Source of the DNA: Ahaetulla prasina
Lineage: Eukaryota > Chordata > Lepidosauria > Squamata > Colubridae
Length of the DNA stretch: 64,000 nucleotides
Reading direction: 5' to 3'
Assembly (NCBI RefSeq): GCF_028640845.1
Contig: NC_080540.1
Location: forward strand, 165,844,752 to 165,908,751
In this document: piece by piece, positions 45,125 through 57,388 of the stretch
Layout of the letters: each line of letters opens with the position of its first letter
Numbering within the stretch: position 1 is the first letter of the stretch
Program-made: the position numbers and the translations under genes
Notes under the pieces: model-generated
Database searches by the model: none
What the model saw: only the letters and a program-made list of their open reading frames with translations
What the model was told of the DNA's origin: nothing

Positions 45125-46022
45125 GTACTGATAAGACCATACTTGGAATATTGCATCCAGTTTTGTTCACCATGATAAAAAATGTTTCTAGTGTCTTTCT
45201 CCCCACTTGGAACTGAACCCAGATAGACATTTCTTCCAACAAAGGCTTAACAAAAACAGAGCCAACCTAGAGTTGTTGGAAGAAATATCCATCTGGGTTC
45301 AGTTCCAAGTGGGGACAAAGACACTGGAAACATGGAGGCTGCTTGGAAAGATGGTTTAATGGTGGTCAGGATCACATGGCTTGAGTTCCTGAACAGAAAA
45401 GGGCCTGAGATCCTGTGTGCTCCCTGGTTTTATGATTTTTCTGAGCTTTGACCTTTCTGGGGCACAGGAAGAGTATCCTGATTGGTTGTCAGACTCCCAG
45501 GGGGTGGGGGTCTTAGCTAGCCTTGCTGGCTGTCTCTCAAGCTTGCTTGAGCCTTGCCATGTGGTGAGTTTCAGTTGTATTGTGTTGCAAATCATGGGGG
45601 GATTGAGTGAGCTTGGTTGAAGCCTTAATTGCCCATTGACAAAGGTGGGGAGAATGAGTGAGCTTAGCTGAGGCTTTTAATGGCCCATTGACAAAGGTGG
45701 GGGGGGGAGTCAGGAAGTTGCAGGGAGCTCCTTTGTCTTTAAAATATGTTTCTCCATTTCTCATCCAGGAAGGTATAATATTCTGCTTTTTAAAATATTT
45801 CCTAGAATATTTCATTCTTCTAGGAGGGGGGTGGGTGCTAAATTCCTACAGAGTTAAGGAGAAATTTCCCGTCAGAGAGAACAAAACAATCGGTGGAATG
45901 GCTTGCCTTCAGAAATTGTGGGTGCTCCATCACCAAAGGTTTCTAAGAAGTAATTGGACAACCATTTGTCCAGAATAGTATGGACAGGTTCTCCTGCTTG
46001 AGCAGAGTATTGGACTAGAAGA
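45125..46022 (+). mobile_element. CR1 LINE 3' end interrupted by LTR sequence
   Basis: The left CR1 piece (ACTTGGAATATTGCATCCAG, 45150-45180) and the right piece (45850-46022: GGAGAAATTTCCCGTCAGAG, GGTGGAATGGCTTGCCTTCA, GACAACCATTTGTCC, TATTGGACTAGAAG) read on the plus strand and belong to consecutive parts of CR1. About 650 bp of LTR-derived sequence separates them. Confidence 0.75.
45185..45830 (-). mobile_element. LTR-derived insertion with inverted end
   Basis: TTGTTGGAAGAAATATCC and GGTTCAGTTCCAAGTGGGGA (45274-45318) equal the reverse complement of the 3' end of the 31352-31763 LTR. At 45187-45243 the same end occurs in the opposite orientation (CCACTTGGAACTGAACCCAG, TTTCTTCCAACA), leaving a roughly 30-bp spacer. 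Farther right, a roughly 60-bp unit containing GCCCATTGACAAAGGTGGGG is repeated twice (about 45600-45705). Confidence 0.6.
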
Positions 46023-46066
46023 GAGAGAGAGAGAGAGGGAGGGAGGGAGAGGGAGAAGGAGAGAGG
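46023..46066. repeat. (GA)n-rich tract
   Basis: A GAGAGAGA run with GGGA interruptions lies directly at the 3' end of the CR1 copy. Confidence 0.9.
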
Positions 46067-46504
46067 TTCAAATGATATACAGTACTGTATTTGTTTCTCT
46101 TCCTCCAACCGTTTTAAAATGATTTTGGAAAAATCATCACATTATTTTGTAAACCTTAATTGTATTTGTTTATTTTTTTAAAAATGCCTGTTTTTCTTGT
46201 CGAAGAATTAAGATACTAAATAAATGAAAACTCAAGCACAAAAATAAAAATAGAAAGCACCAAGCATAAAGAAGGCTAATAATAGCCAATTACTACTAAT
46301 AAAAACAGAAATCCTTTTTCTCCCTGGAATTTCTGGTTTCAGCTTTGATGAGAAGTTTCTTGTGTATTTTTGCAGCCTGAAATGAAAACAAAATTAAAAC
46401 CAATACTGGAGAAGGGGTATGAAGCAGGGGTATGCTAACAACATTCACAGTAACGACCAAACTTAACGTTCTTCCTCCAGCAGTGGATGACTACTGTCTC
46501 TAGG

Positions 46505-46523
46505 ACTACAGCTCCCAGAAAAC
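46505..46523 (+). promoter_or_regulatory. ZNF143/THAP11-type motif in DCTN2 promoter
   Basis: ACTACAGCTCCCAGAA matches the ACTACANNTCCCAGNATGC consensus through the AG, with the distal ATGC changed. It lies 122-140 bp upstream of the DCTN2 start codon, the usual distance for this housekeeping-promoter element. Confidence 0.6.
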
Positions 46524-46566
46524 ATAGCGCGGCAAAATACCCCACAAAGTCTTCCCGTCGCGTTGT

Positions 46567-46574
46567 TCTCGCGA
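46567..46574 (+). promoter_or_regulatory. TCTCGCGA element in DCTN2 promoter
   Basis: TCTCGCGA is the core of the TCTCGCGAGA palindrome bound by BANP and described in TATA-less CpG promoters. It lies about 70 bp upstream of the ATG, next to a C-rich run, and no TATA box is present. Confidence 0.6.
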
Positions 46575-46644
46575 TACTTGGTGTTTTTCCCCCCCCCTGC
46601 CTCTCACCGGCCTAGGTGGCTTCAACCCATCCCTGCACCTGGCT

Positions 46645-46680
46645 ATGGCCGATCCCAAGTATGCGGACCTGCCCGGCATT
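46645..46680 (+). CDS. DCTN2: DCTN2 coding exon 1 (dynactin p50/dynamitin)
   Basis: The exon encodes MADPKYADLPGI, the invariant N terminus of vertebrate dynamitin, and ends at a GTGAGT donor in phase 0. Dynamitin is a subunit of the dynactin shoulder that helps join the dynein-binding sidearm (p150Glued) to the Arp1 filament. Its N terminus is an extended segment, and excess free dynamitin disrupts the complex. The start codon has G at -3 and G at +4. The gene continues with exon 2 at 49255. KIF5A lies upstream and divergent, as in mammals. Confidence 0.97.
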
Positions 46681-49467
<2,787 letters not shown>

Positions 49468-50554
49468 TGAAAGGAAATATTGAAATTGGAAAATGATATA
49501 ATTTGGTCTTTTAAATCTTTATTAAAGAGAACGGGATTTCATCTTTTTTTTAACCTGAATAAACTGAAAGAAACTCTCTGAAAAACATCAAACTGTTAAA
49601 CTGTTGATCTTTACTGCTGCCTCCCTCCTTCCTTAATGTGACTGTACAAAATAATTCTGAACTGTAGATTTTTCTGAGGAGAATATTTGCTGTTTTGTAA
49701 TAATAATTTTCTAAATCAAAATTAAATATTAAGCAATTGCTTTAGAATTTTTCAAAGTTATTCTTATTCCTTCTTGCCTGAAAAGAGTTGTTTTTGTGTC
49801 TTTGTATATGTTTGAGGCTTTTTAATGTGTTTTTATTAGTTACATATGTACTTTAGTAGTTTATACTCAAGTGAAAGATTCCCTTGATGTCTTCTTAAAA
49901 TTCTTGGTGGGAAACCACCAGCAAAACTATACAGGGCAAGTGTTAATTGACTTTGGTGATGAGACCTTTGCTGTAATGAACAATCAATTGGTTTTATATT
50001 TGTTGTTTTATTTGATTGTTGTACGCTGGTCAGAATTGCTATTTATAAGATTGGTGGCTATACGGATAAGATTATTAAGAAAAATAAATAGCTTTTACAA
50101 TTAGATGTAATAGTTAGTAGACCCAATCTGAAAGAATTCCAGGAGAAGCTAGGGAAAAAAATCTTAAATTATTTAGAAGGATAGCATGAATTTTAAACTA
50201 TCATATTATGAGTTTGATATCTGGAATTAGGCATTTATTTCTTTTCTTTAAATATTTGAAACCAAAAATATAACTGAAAATATTAGATGTGTCATTTGAT
50301 TACGCTACTTTTTTTATACATGCACTGTTTAACATTTATATTCTAATTCAGAAAAGAAAAATATTTGACTTTCAAGAGGCAATCTCACAAGTTTAAAATC
50401 CTAAAATTTCAATATGCCCCAATATATAATTCCCAAATGTGTGGATGAAGAAGCTGTTTTATATTTCTTCACTTAATGAAAGTGAATTCAGTATTACAAA
50501 ACTTACTTTTTTTGCAGTTACATAAACTTTCATTTACTTAACTGCACAAGTAGT

Positions 50555-50775
50555 CCTTGTTTAGCAACTGTCTTGTTGCTACTATTGTTTTCAATTATGA
50601 TGGTAATTACAATTGAAAAGCAAGTTTGTGACCTAAGCCTGATATTTTTGACCTTTGCAGGTTTGTAAAGTAAAGCTGAAGCAAGATAAGCACAGTTCCA
50701 ATGTTACTTAATGACTTTGCTTAATAACCAAATGGCCAATCCCAATTGTGACTGTTAAATAAGGATTACCTGTAT
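50555..50775. mobile_element. TA-flanked MITE relic
   Basis: GTAGTCCTTGTTTAGCAACT at the left and GTTAAATAAGGATTACCTG at the right are diverged CAGGTAGTCCTC-family ends. Confidence 0.6.
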
Positions 50776-51769
50776 AGTAAATATATTTAATTGCAAACGC
50801 AACCAATAACTTCACCAGTACAACTTTGCTTCTTACAAATATAGACCTGGGTGGTTGTTTTTTGAGGAAAAAGAAGATAGTAAGGCTGCCCTGTGTGGGT
50901 ATATGCAACATTCTCCATTTCCACTTCATCCATCCTGCTATATTAAATACGCCCCCTTTCCAAATTAAGTGAATCATTACAGTTAAGTGGGATTTTTATG
51001 CATGCATAATTAAATTAGTCAAATGTGAATTTCCTAGTTCTCACTTTGCTTCAGGAAATAATCCTCTTTGTTATTCCAAGGAATATACAATCAGAATGGC
51101 ATTCAAATAATACAAATACAAGTATGTTTATTACAAGGAACTTGGTTAAATCCTTCATATTTAACCATTCTACCCAGCTGCTCAAATCTTGCTTGATAAA
51201 TATCTCTGTAAGATGCTTGGGCATTTCTGTATTTAAATATTTTGCAGTACGGGAGGTGTTTTTATAGTGACTCATTATTATAATGGAAAAATCTTTTGGT
51301 CCTACTATAGAATGTAAATTGTTTCCCTGATTTGTCCACAGTATAAAGGCAGAAGAGTCTTCCTTTTCTATACACAGTTAAGCAAATTACTGGGTGGACA
51401 AGGTGGGCATTATATGGCCCTTTTATTATATTGAAATCAGACTGAATTGAATATATGTGGGATTAGTCTGATATTTCCACCAAATTGCAAAGTATTATGC
51501 ATATATTTATTTTTTGTCTTTCTTTCACTTTTCCTTTGCAATGTATACATACTTTGGTTCTGTGATTTCAAAACATTGTGTCCCATTCTTTTGACTTTGG
51601 GATATTTGTCATACTTAAATGACAGTCTTGCTTAATTGAGTTCCTTCTTTAGTCTGAACTCACCCAGAAGAGAATGAGTAGGACCAGAAGAGCCATGACA
51701 TCTCTGAGATTTAAACTTTACTGTAATAGATTTGTTTGGGATGGGGAATAATGAAAATCTCCAAGGACT

Positions 51770-51867
51770 CAGCTATTTTGTAATATATGCCAAAGAAAGC
51801 ATAACTAAGATATATTTGCAGCTATTTTGTAATATATGCCAAAGAAAGCATAACTAAGATATATTTG
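51770..51867. repeat. 49-bp direct tandem duplication
   Basis: The unit starting CAGCTATTTTGTAATATATG is repeated twice with no visible mismatch. Confidence 0.92.
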
Positions 51868-54211
51868 AAGAATATCACTTATTTTTTAACAAAGAAGGAA
51901 TTATAGTAATCCTTTAAATAGCTATAGAACATTTGAAAGTAAAATTTCGGGGTGAGCCTTAGCTACGGAAGGAAAAGTCCTGGTTAGAATATCTGGTTTC
52001 GATCTCACAACGCTGCCAGCCTGTGATGAAATGGCATTATGATTTCTCATGGTGTGATCCCATATTAAAAGTACGTTCAAATGATGGGTTGCTGTACAAG
52101 TCCAGTGTAATGATATTTTTTTCTGTGGGGGTGCTAGTTGAATCTCCTGAAGGCTGTATAAAATGGATGGTATAGATTTTAAAGTTTAGAATCAAAAGAG
52201 TTTTGACCCCTTGTTTTTGTATATCCCTGTTTGCTGTTAAATCTGAATATTTAAAACTCCCCCACAAAGCTTATTCATACTGGCTCTGGTTTTAATAGTC
52301 CAATCTTGCGTCCATTTTTTTTTTGAAGTAACTGTAGCATCCATTAATAAATGCTCCGGCTCAGAGAATAGTGCCATAAGCTGATTCCTCGACATGGTGG
52401 AAAATGCATCATGGGTTCAAGTGCTCATTCTCACTTTGGCTTCTCTGTCATTCGCCCAACCATTAATGGCCTCTTGCAATTAATTCCCCCAAAATTATTA
52501 ATCTTAGGTATGATTTATTTGAAATAAACCAACATCAATCAATGTACTATGGAATTGGTATATGTCAATACATCACAATTAAGATTAATTGCAATTTGGT
52601 TTTATGTCCTAACTTCTGATTAACTTGAAACTGATTAATTAGAAATAAAACTGAAAACTTCAGGCCATTTCATTCTCATTACAATAAACTATGATTTAAC
52701 ACGGTGTCAACCTGCAGTCATTTTAAATTAGGCTCTTGGCACATCATGGTAATCTGGAGGTTCTAATAGTAAGTCAGTATATTAACTGTAATATTCCTTT
52801 TTGGTTCTTCCTTGAATCAGGAATCCTGTTTTACCCCTCATAACATGTCAGAGTTGAAAAACATTTTGTTGTTTCTGATCCCTGGCTTATAAGAGAAGTA
52901 AATGAGCGATTCCAGTTTAGTTGTTCCATTTTTTGTTAAAAAAAGGGGTTTTTTGCATTTTTTCTTAAAAATATCGAACTCAAAGCCATATAGTTTGTAT
53001 TTAATGTTTCCTCCCATCTCCTGCTAAAGGCTCGCCTGTTCCTGCAGTACAATATGTAGTGTTGATGTACGCCCTTAAATGTTTTGCAGTGAGTTGCATA
53101 AAAGCTATTTTTCTCTTCTTGGCATGCAAGCATTCCCAAAGGGAATTGTGGGAGGTACATTTAGTCTCAAAGTAACGGGCATAGGGATTGAGGAGTAATC
53201 AGGTCAACAAAGCATTACCTGTGTAATGCTAGCTAAAAGCACTCTGAAGTAGCGGTCCCTTTCTGTAGGCTTAGTAAAATCTACAGCTACTGATGGAAGT
53301 TATATAACAATTTAGCCAATCTTTGAGATTAATGGTGTCTGATATTCAAGCCTTCGATCTCGTGCCAAGTGATATGAAAAATTTTATCTTGGTGCTAATT
53401 TACATAACTATTTAATTTGCTGCTTGTCACCGTGTGCTTTGTACATTTTTGAGCTTAATATATAATCTTTGGGCTTTATTTTCATTTAACCTTTTATTTT
53501 GAATCAGACATTGAATCAGGATATGCACATTTGTCAGAGGCAAAAAAAAAAGTATGCTGATAGAATAAAAAATACAGACACACAGTAAAAACCAAAACGT
53601 AGGATTTGCATTTAACCCTCTCCTTTGTGCTTTAGCAAAAGCTCCAGAAAGACTCTCGGGAGAAGAGATTATGGGTAAAATGGTCCTCATATCACATCTT
53701 CAAAATTACAGCCACAGTCCTGGCTCCCTAATGCTGGCATGAAGCATTTATCTCATTATTCTGTAATATTGTACTTTTTGTCTTTTCACAAAACTCACCC
53801 TGCCTAATACAGTGTATGAAATCAGTAAGACACTGGGGGGCAGTTTAAAGGCTGCCTACTTCAACCGGCATATTCATATTTACTGGGTTGTAGTTGCCGG
53901 AATTCCAGTGGCAATGCAGCTGGTCATAAAGCATGATGTCACATAACCTCATTGCTTAGCGATGGCAATCCTGGCACATCCCATTGCTGTTGTAAATTGA
54001 ATCCCACCAGCTGTTAGCCGGGGACCACTCAGATCTAAGCCAGTGATTATTGGGTTAGGGATTAGGGTCAAAAAGTAAGTAGGAAGAGAAAAAAAATTAA
54101 AAGAGGAGATTGTCTTGAAGATGACAACATGAAAAGCCGTTCTTATGTTTAATTCAAGCTTGACTAAGTTTATCTTGTAAAGGTTGGTTTAATAGATGCA
54201 GCCTCTAGGCC

Positions 54212-54402
54212 AGTGGCCCCCAAACCTTTGGACACCAGAGACCGGTTCCGTAGAGAAAGGTTTTTCCGTGGACCAGAGAGGGCATGGTTTTGTGTGCTGC
54301 CTGCATCTCACGGATGGGGCTTCACTTGTTTGCACAGACCGGTTGCTGGCATGCTACAGACCAGTGCCAGTCCATGCACCATGGGTTGGGGACCCCCGTT
54401 CT
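54212..54402. mobile_element. hAT-type MITE (CAGTGGCCCCC family)
   Basis: Begins CAGTGGCCCCCAAACCTTTG, has GAGACCGGTTCCG and GTTTTTCCGTGGACC inside, and ends GGGTTGGGGACCCCCG. The flanks ctctaggc and ttctaagc agree at 6 of 8 positions. Termini and inner ACCGGTT motifs resemble the widespread hAT-Charlie-type noncoding elements. Confidence 0.7.
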
Positions 54403-54961
54403 AAGCAATCTTTGGTGCTATAACCCAAAAATGGAAAATCTGGCCCTCCCAAGTATTGGTGAGCTATGGCTCCAAGCCTCTCTCATCATTCAGTCCAGTT
54501 GGCTAAGTTCAGCACCATATAGAGATTCATATCTTCCCACTCCAGCTAGTGGCATCGAAAGGATGTTAAGCTTCCTTAAAGGTCAGGCAGCTGTGCTCCA
54601 CTTGTTTATTGCAGAATAATAGCTCTCTAGCTTCTAGCACTCAGTGCCCCAAGGAAACTGAAATAGCTGCCTATCCAGCTTGAACTGATAGGATTACACT
54701 TTTAGCCCGTCATTCATTACCTGCTATGAAAATGAGGGAGATTTCTTGCTTTGTGTACAAGCTGTCTAAGTGATGAAAAATATCAAATCTTTGCAATTGA
54801 AGAGGAAGGGTTACAAGAGAGAGAGAGAGAAAAGAGATATATTTCCTTTGCTGGGGATTTATAAAAGCTGCCATTAAAGATGTCCAAATGAAACATTGGA
54901 ATACATAACCTGTTTTGATGAGAATTAGTATAAAGATTTTATCATATAACATGTATTTTTT

Positions 54962-55226
54962 TTAAAATTTGCATTTATATCCCGCCCTTCTCCGAAGACT
55001 CAGGGCGGCTTATACTATGTTAGCAATAGTCTTCATCCTATTTGTATATTTATATACAAAGTCAACTTATTGCCCCCAACAATCTGGGTCCTCATTTTAC
55101 CTACCTTATAAAGGATGGAAGGCTGAGTCAACCTTGGGCCTGGTGGGACTAGAACCTGCAGTAATTGCAAGCAGCTGTGTTAATAACAGACTGTCTTACC
55201 AGTCTGAGCCACAGAGGCCCCTATGT
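54962..55226 (-). mobile_element. tRNA-headed SINE with CR1/L2-like tail, full length
   Basis: On the minus strand it begins GGGGCCTCTGTGGCTCAGAC (box A) with a box B-like GGTTCTAGTCC, then TATAAGGTAGGTAAAATGAG, and ends GCCGCCCTGAGTCTTCGGAG, GGGCGGGATATAAATGC. It is the full-length reference for the truncated copy at 34540. Confidence 0.85.
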
Positions 55227-55617
55227 ATATCTAAATGGTTCGTTTATTTGGTTAAAGAAGGAAATATGGTACTTTTTCAGTGAGGTAGGGGTTGAGTAGA
55301 GAAATGGAGTTTTTTTTTTAAAAAAAAATTAGGCATTTGATAATATTTACGGAAATCTTCAAATTGTTCCCTGAAGACAGTGCTCTAAAATGGTGGTGGT
55401 GTATAAATATTAAAAAGAAAGACATTAGCATGTGTTGTTATGGAACCTCCGAAATAATAAATGAATTAACTTCCAGTCTGTATATATCTCTTGCTGTTGT
55501 ATTTGTTTGCCTTTGCCCTATTAATCCAAATACTTTCTTCACGTTTAACTTATGCCTCATTTCTGGGTCACTGCCCTTCATGCCTGGCTGTTTTTTTCCA
55601 TTGTTACTTTATATACC

Positions 55618-55622
<5 letters not shown>

Positions 55623-55652
<30 letters not shown>

Positions 55653-55670
55653 TGTATGTATGTATGTATT
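55623..55670. repeat. (TATG)n microsatellite
   Basis: About twelve TATG units. The repeated Tyr-Val-Cys-Met ORFs through it are artefacts. Confidence 0.97.
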
Positions 55671-55803
55671 CTTAATATTACTTCTGTACATAGTATTTTA
55701 CTCTATAAGCATGAACAGAGGATCTTTGTGCCAAAAGCATAAAACTTAAATATTGACACTGAGGGAACAGTAGAAAGACCTATATGTAAATGTTTACGTA
55801 GTA

Positions 55804-56193
55804 CAGGAAGTCCTATTGGGGCCAGAATTTCCATTGCTAAACAAAATAATTGTTAAATGAGTTGTAACCTATTTTATGACTTTTATGACTTTTTTTGTCA
55901 CAATTGTTAAAGCGAATCACTGCATTGAAGTGAATCATGCAGTTCTTAAGTGAATCCAACTTTCCGTATTGACTTTGCTTGTCGGATGTTGCTGGGAAGT
56001 GTGCAAATGATGCTCACATGGCCTTAGGATGCTGCAATCATGCTGTTTGCCAAGAGCCTGAATTTTGATCATGTGATTATGCGTATGCTGCTGTGGTTAT
56101 AGGTGTGAGGAGTGACCATAAGTCACTTTTTCCAATGCCATTGTAACTTTGATCACTAAATGAATGGTTTTAAGTTGAAGACTACCGTACCTG
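55804..56193. mobile_element. TA-flanked MITE, copy 5
   Basis: CAGGAAGTCCTATTGGGG at the left and GAAGACTACCGTACCTG at the right, both next to TA. The interior TTTGATCATGTGATTATGCG matches copies 1 and 3. 390 bp, well diverged. Confidence 0.75.
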
Positions 56194-56444
56194 TATTCCT
56201 TTTTCTCAGTTTCCATAAAAACCTTTGAATATTTTGTTCCTCTTATTCCTTTTACAAAGAGCCAAAGCTATTTCTGCTGTATTGAAAGTTAGATGTACTA
56301 CATAATTTTACAAAAGCTGTAATTGTACAAGAAATGATTGCTTTATAGCCCATTTTCAGGTGAACCACCCACTCCATAGCCAAGCATTTCTCACTGCTCA
56401 ACTTTTACAGAGCTTAAACTACCGAACAAAGCGTTATTTAAATA

Positions 56445-57386
56445 CAGGTAGTAGTCCTTGACTCACAACTATAATGGAGCCTGCCCAGTACAGTTGGAAG
56501 TTGTGATGGCTGTTAAATGAAGCACCCATACAATCACAGTACTCCCCTCAATCTATGTTCTTCCTGGTGCAGTTGTTAAATGAACGTGTGGGTTGTTAAG
56601 TGGAGCACAAGGTGCCTCAGAAGTCCTGGGGGAAGACCTTGGAGGCCTAGCGGAGGCCCTGCCCTAGGCATCCCATACTCCCTGAGGCACTGCAGCAGCC
56701 ATAACTTTGGGATCGGGTCATAAGTAGCTTTTAGAGGGTCTGCTGCAGGGATGAAATGCTCCCGGTTCAGACCGGATCACCCGATTTGGCGATGGCAGCG
56801 GTTGGTTTGGAGAACCAGTAGCAAAAATCCCTGCTCCCCGCCCAGCTGAGCCGCCCGATCATCAGAGGGTTTTTTTTTTTTTACTTTTAAAAGCATTTTT
56901 TCTTCGACCGAAAAAATGCTTTTAAAAGTAAAAAAAGGCCTCTGATGATTGTCTGGCTCAGCTAGGATCGTCAGAGGCTTTTAAAAGCATTTTTTCTACA
57001 ACCTCTAAAGAGGTTGTAAAAAAATGCTTTTAAAAGGCTCTGGCGATCCCAGATGTGTTGCCTGATCGTCAGAGGCTTTTTTTTCTTTTACAGGCCAAAA
57101 AAATGCTTTTAAAGGAAAAGAAAAGCCTCTGACGATCAGGCAACTCAGCTGGGATCATCAGAGGAGCCTTCTAAAAGTATTTTTTTAGAACCTCTTGGGC
57201 CAAAGAGGTTGTAGAAAAAATGTTTTTAAAAGTAAAAAAAAAAGTTGGCCACGCCCACCCAGTCACATTATTCCCCCCACCAAGCCACGCCCACAGAACT
57301 GGTAGTAACAAATTTTACATTTCACCACTGGTCTGCTGTAATTTTGAACATTTACTAAGCAACCAGTTGTAAGACCAGGATACCTG
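56445..57386. mobile_element. TA-flanked MITE, copy 6, host of a nested hAT element
   Basis: The left end CAGGTAGTAGTCCTTGACTC (after TA at 56443-56444) and right end ATACCTG-TA at 57380-57388 belong to one MITE. It is interrupted at 56746-57330 by a hAT element and its 8-bp duplication. Removing these leaves about 350 bp, the normal length of the family. Confidence 0.8.
56746..57330. mobile_element. hAT element made of four consecutive hairpins
   Basis: A 585-bp element beginning CAGGGATGAAATGC and ending CATTTCACCACTG, with the exact target duplication gtctgctg at 56738-56745 and 57331-57338. Four fold-back units lie inside, at about 56868-56938, 56978-57037, 57060-57141 and 57167-57241. 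The third has 20-bp perfect arms (CCTGATCGTCAGAGGCTTTT). All reuse an ACTTTTAAAAGCATTTTTT module. No coding capacity. Confidence 0.93.
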
Positions 57387-57388
57387 TA

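Noticed and set aside
53630..53690. Candidate exon after TGTGCTTTAG near 53634 in DCTN2 intron 2
   Set aside because: The translation does not match dynamitin in any frame and no good donor keeps the frame.
55337..55749. ORFs with repeated Met-Tyr-Val-Cys units
   Set aside because: They are produced by the (TATG)n microsatellite.
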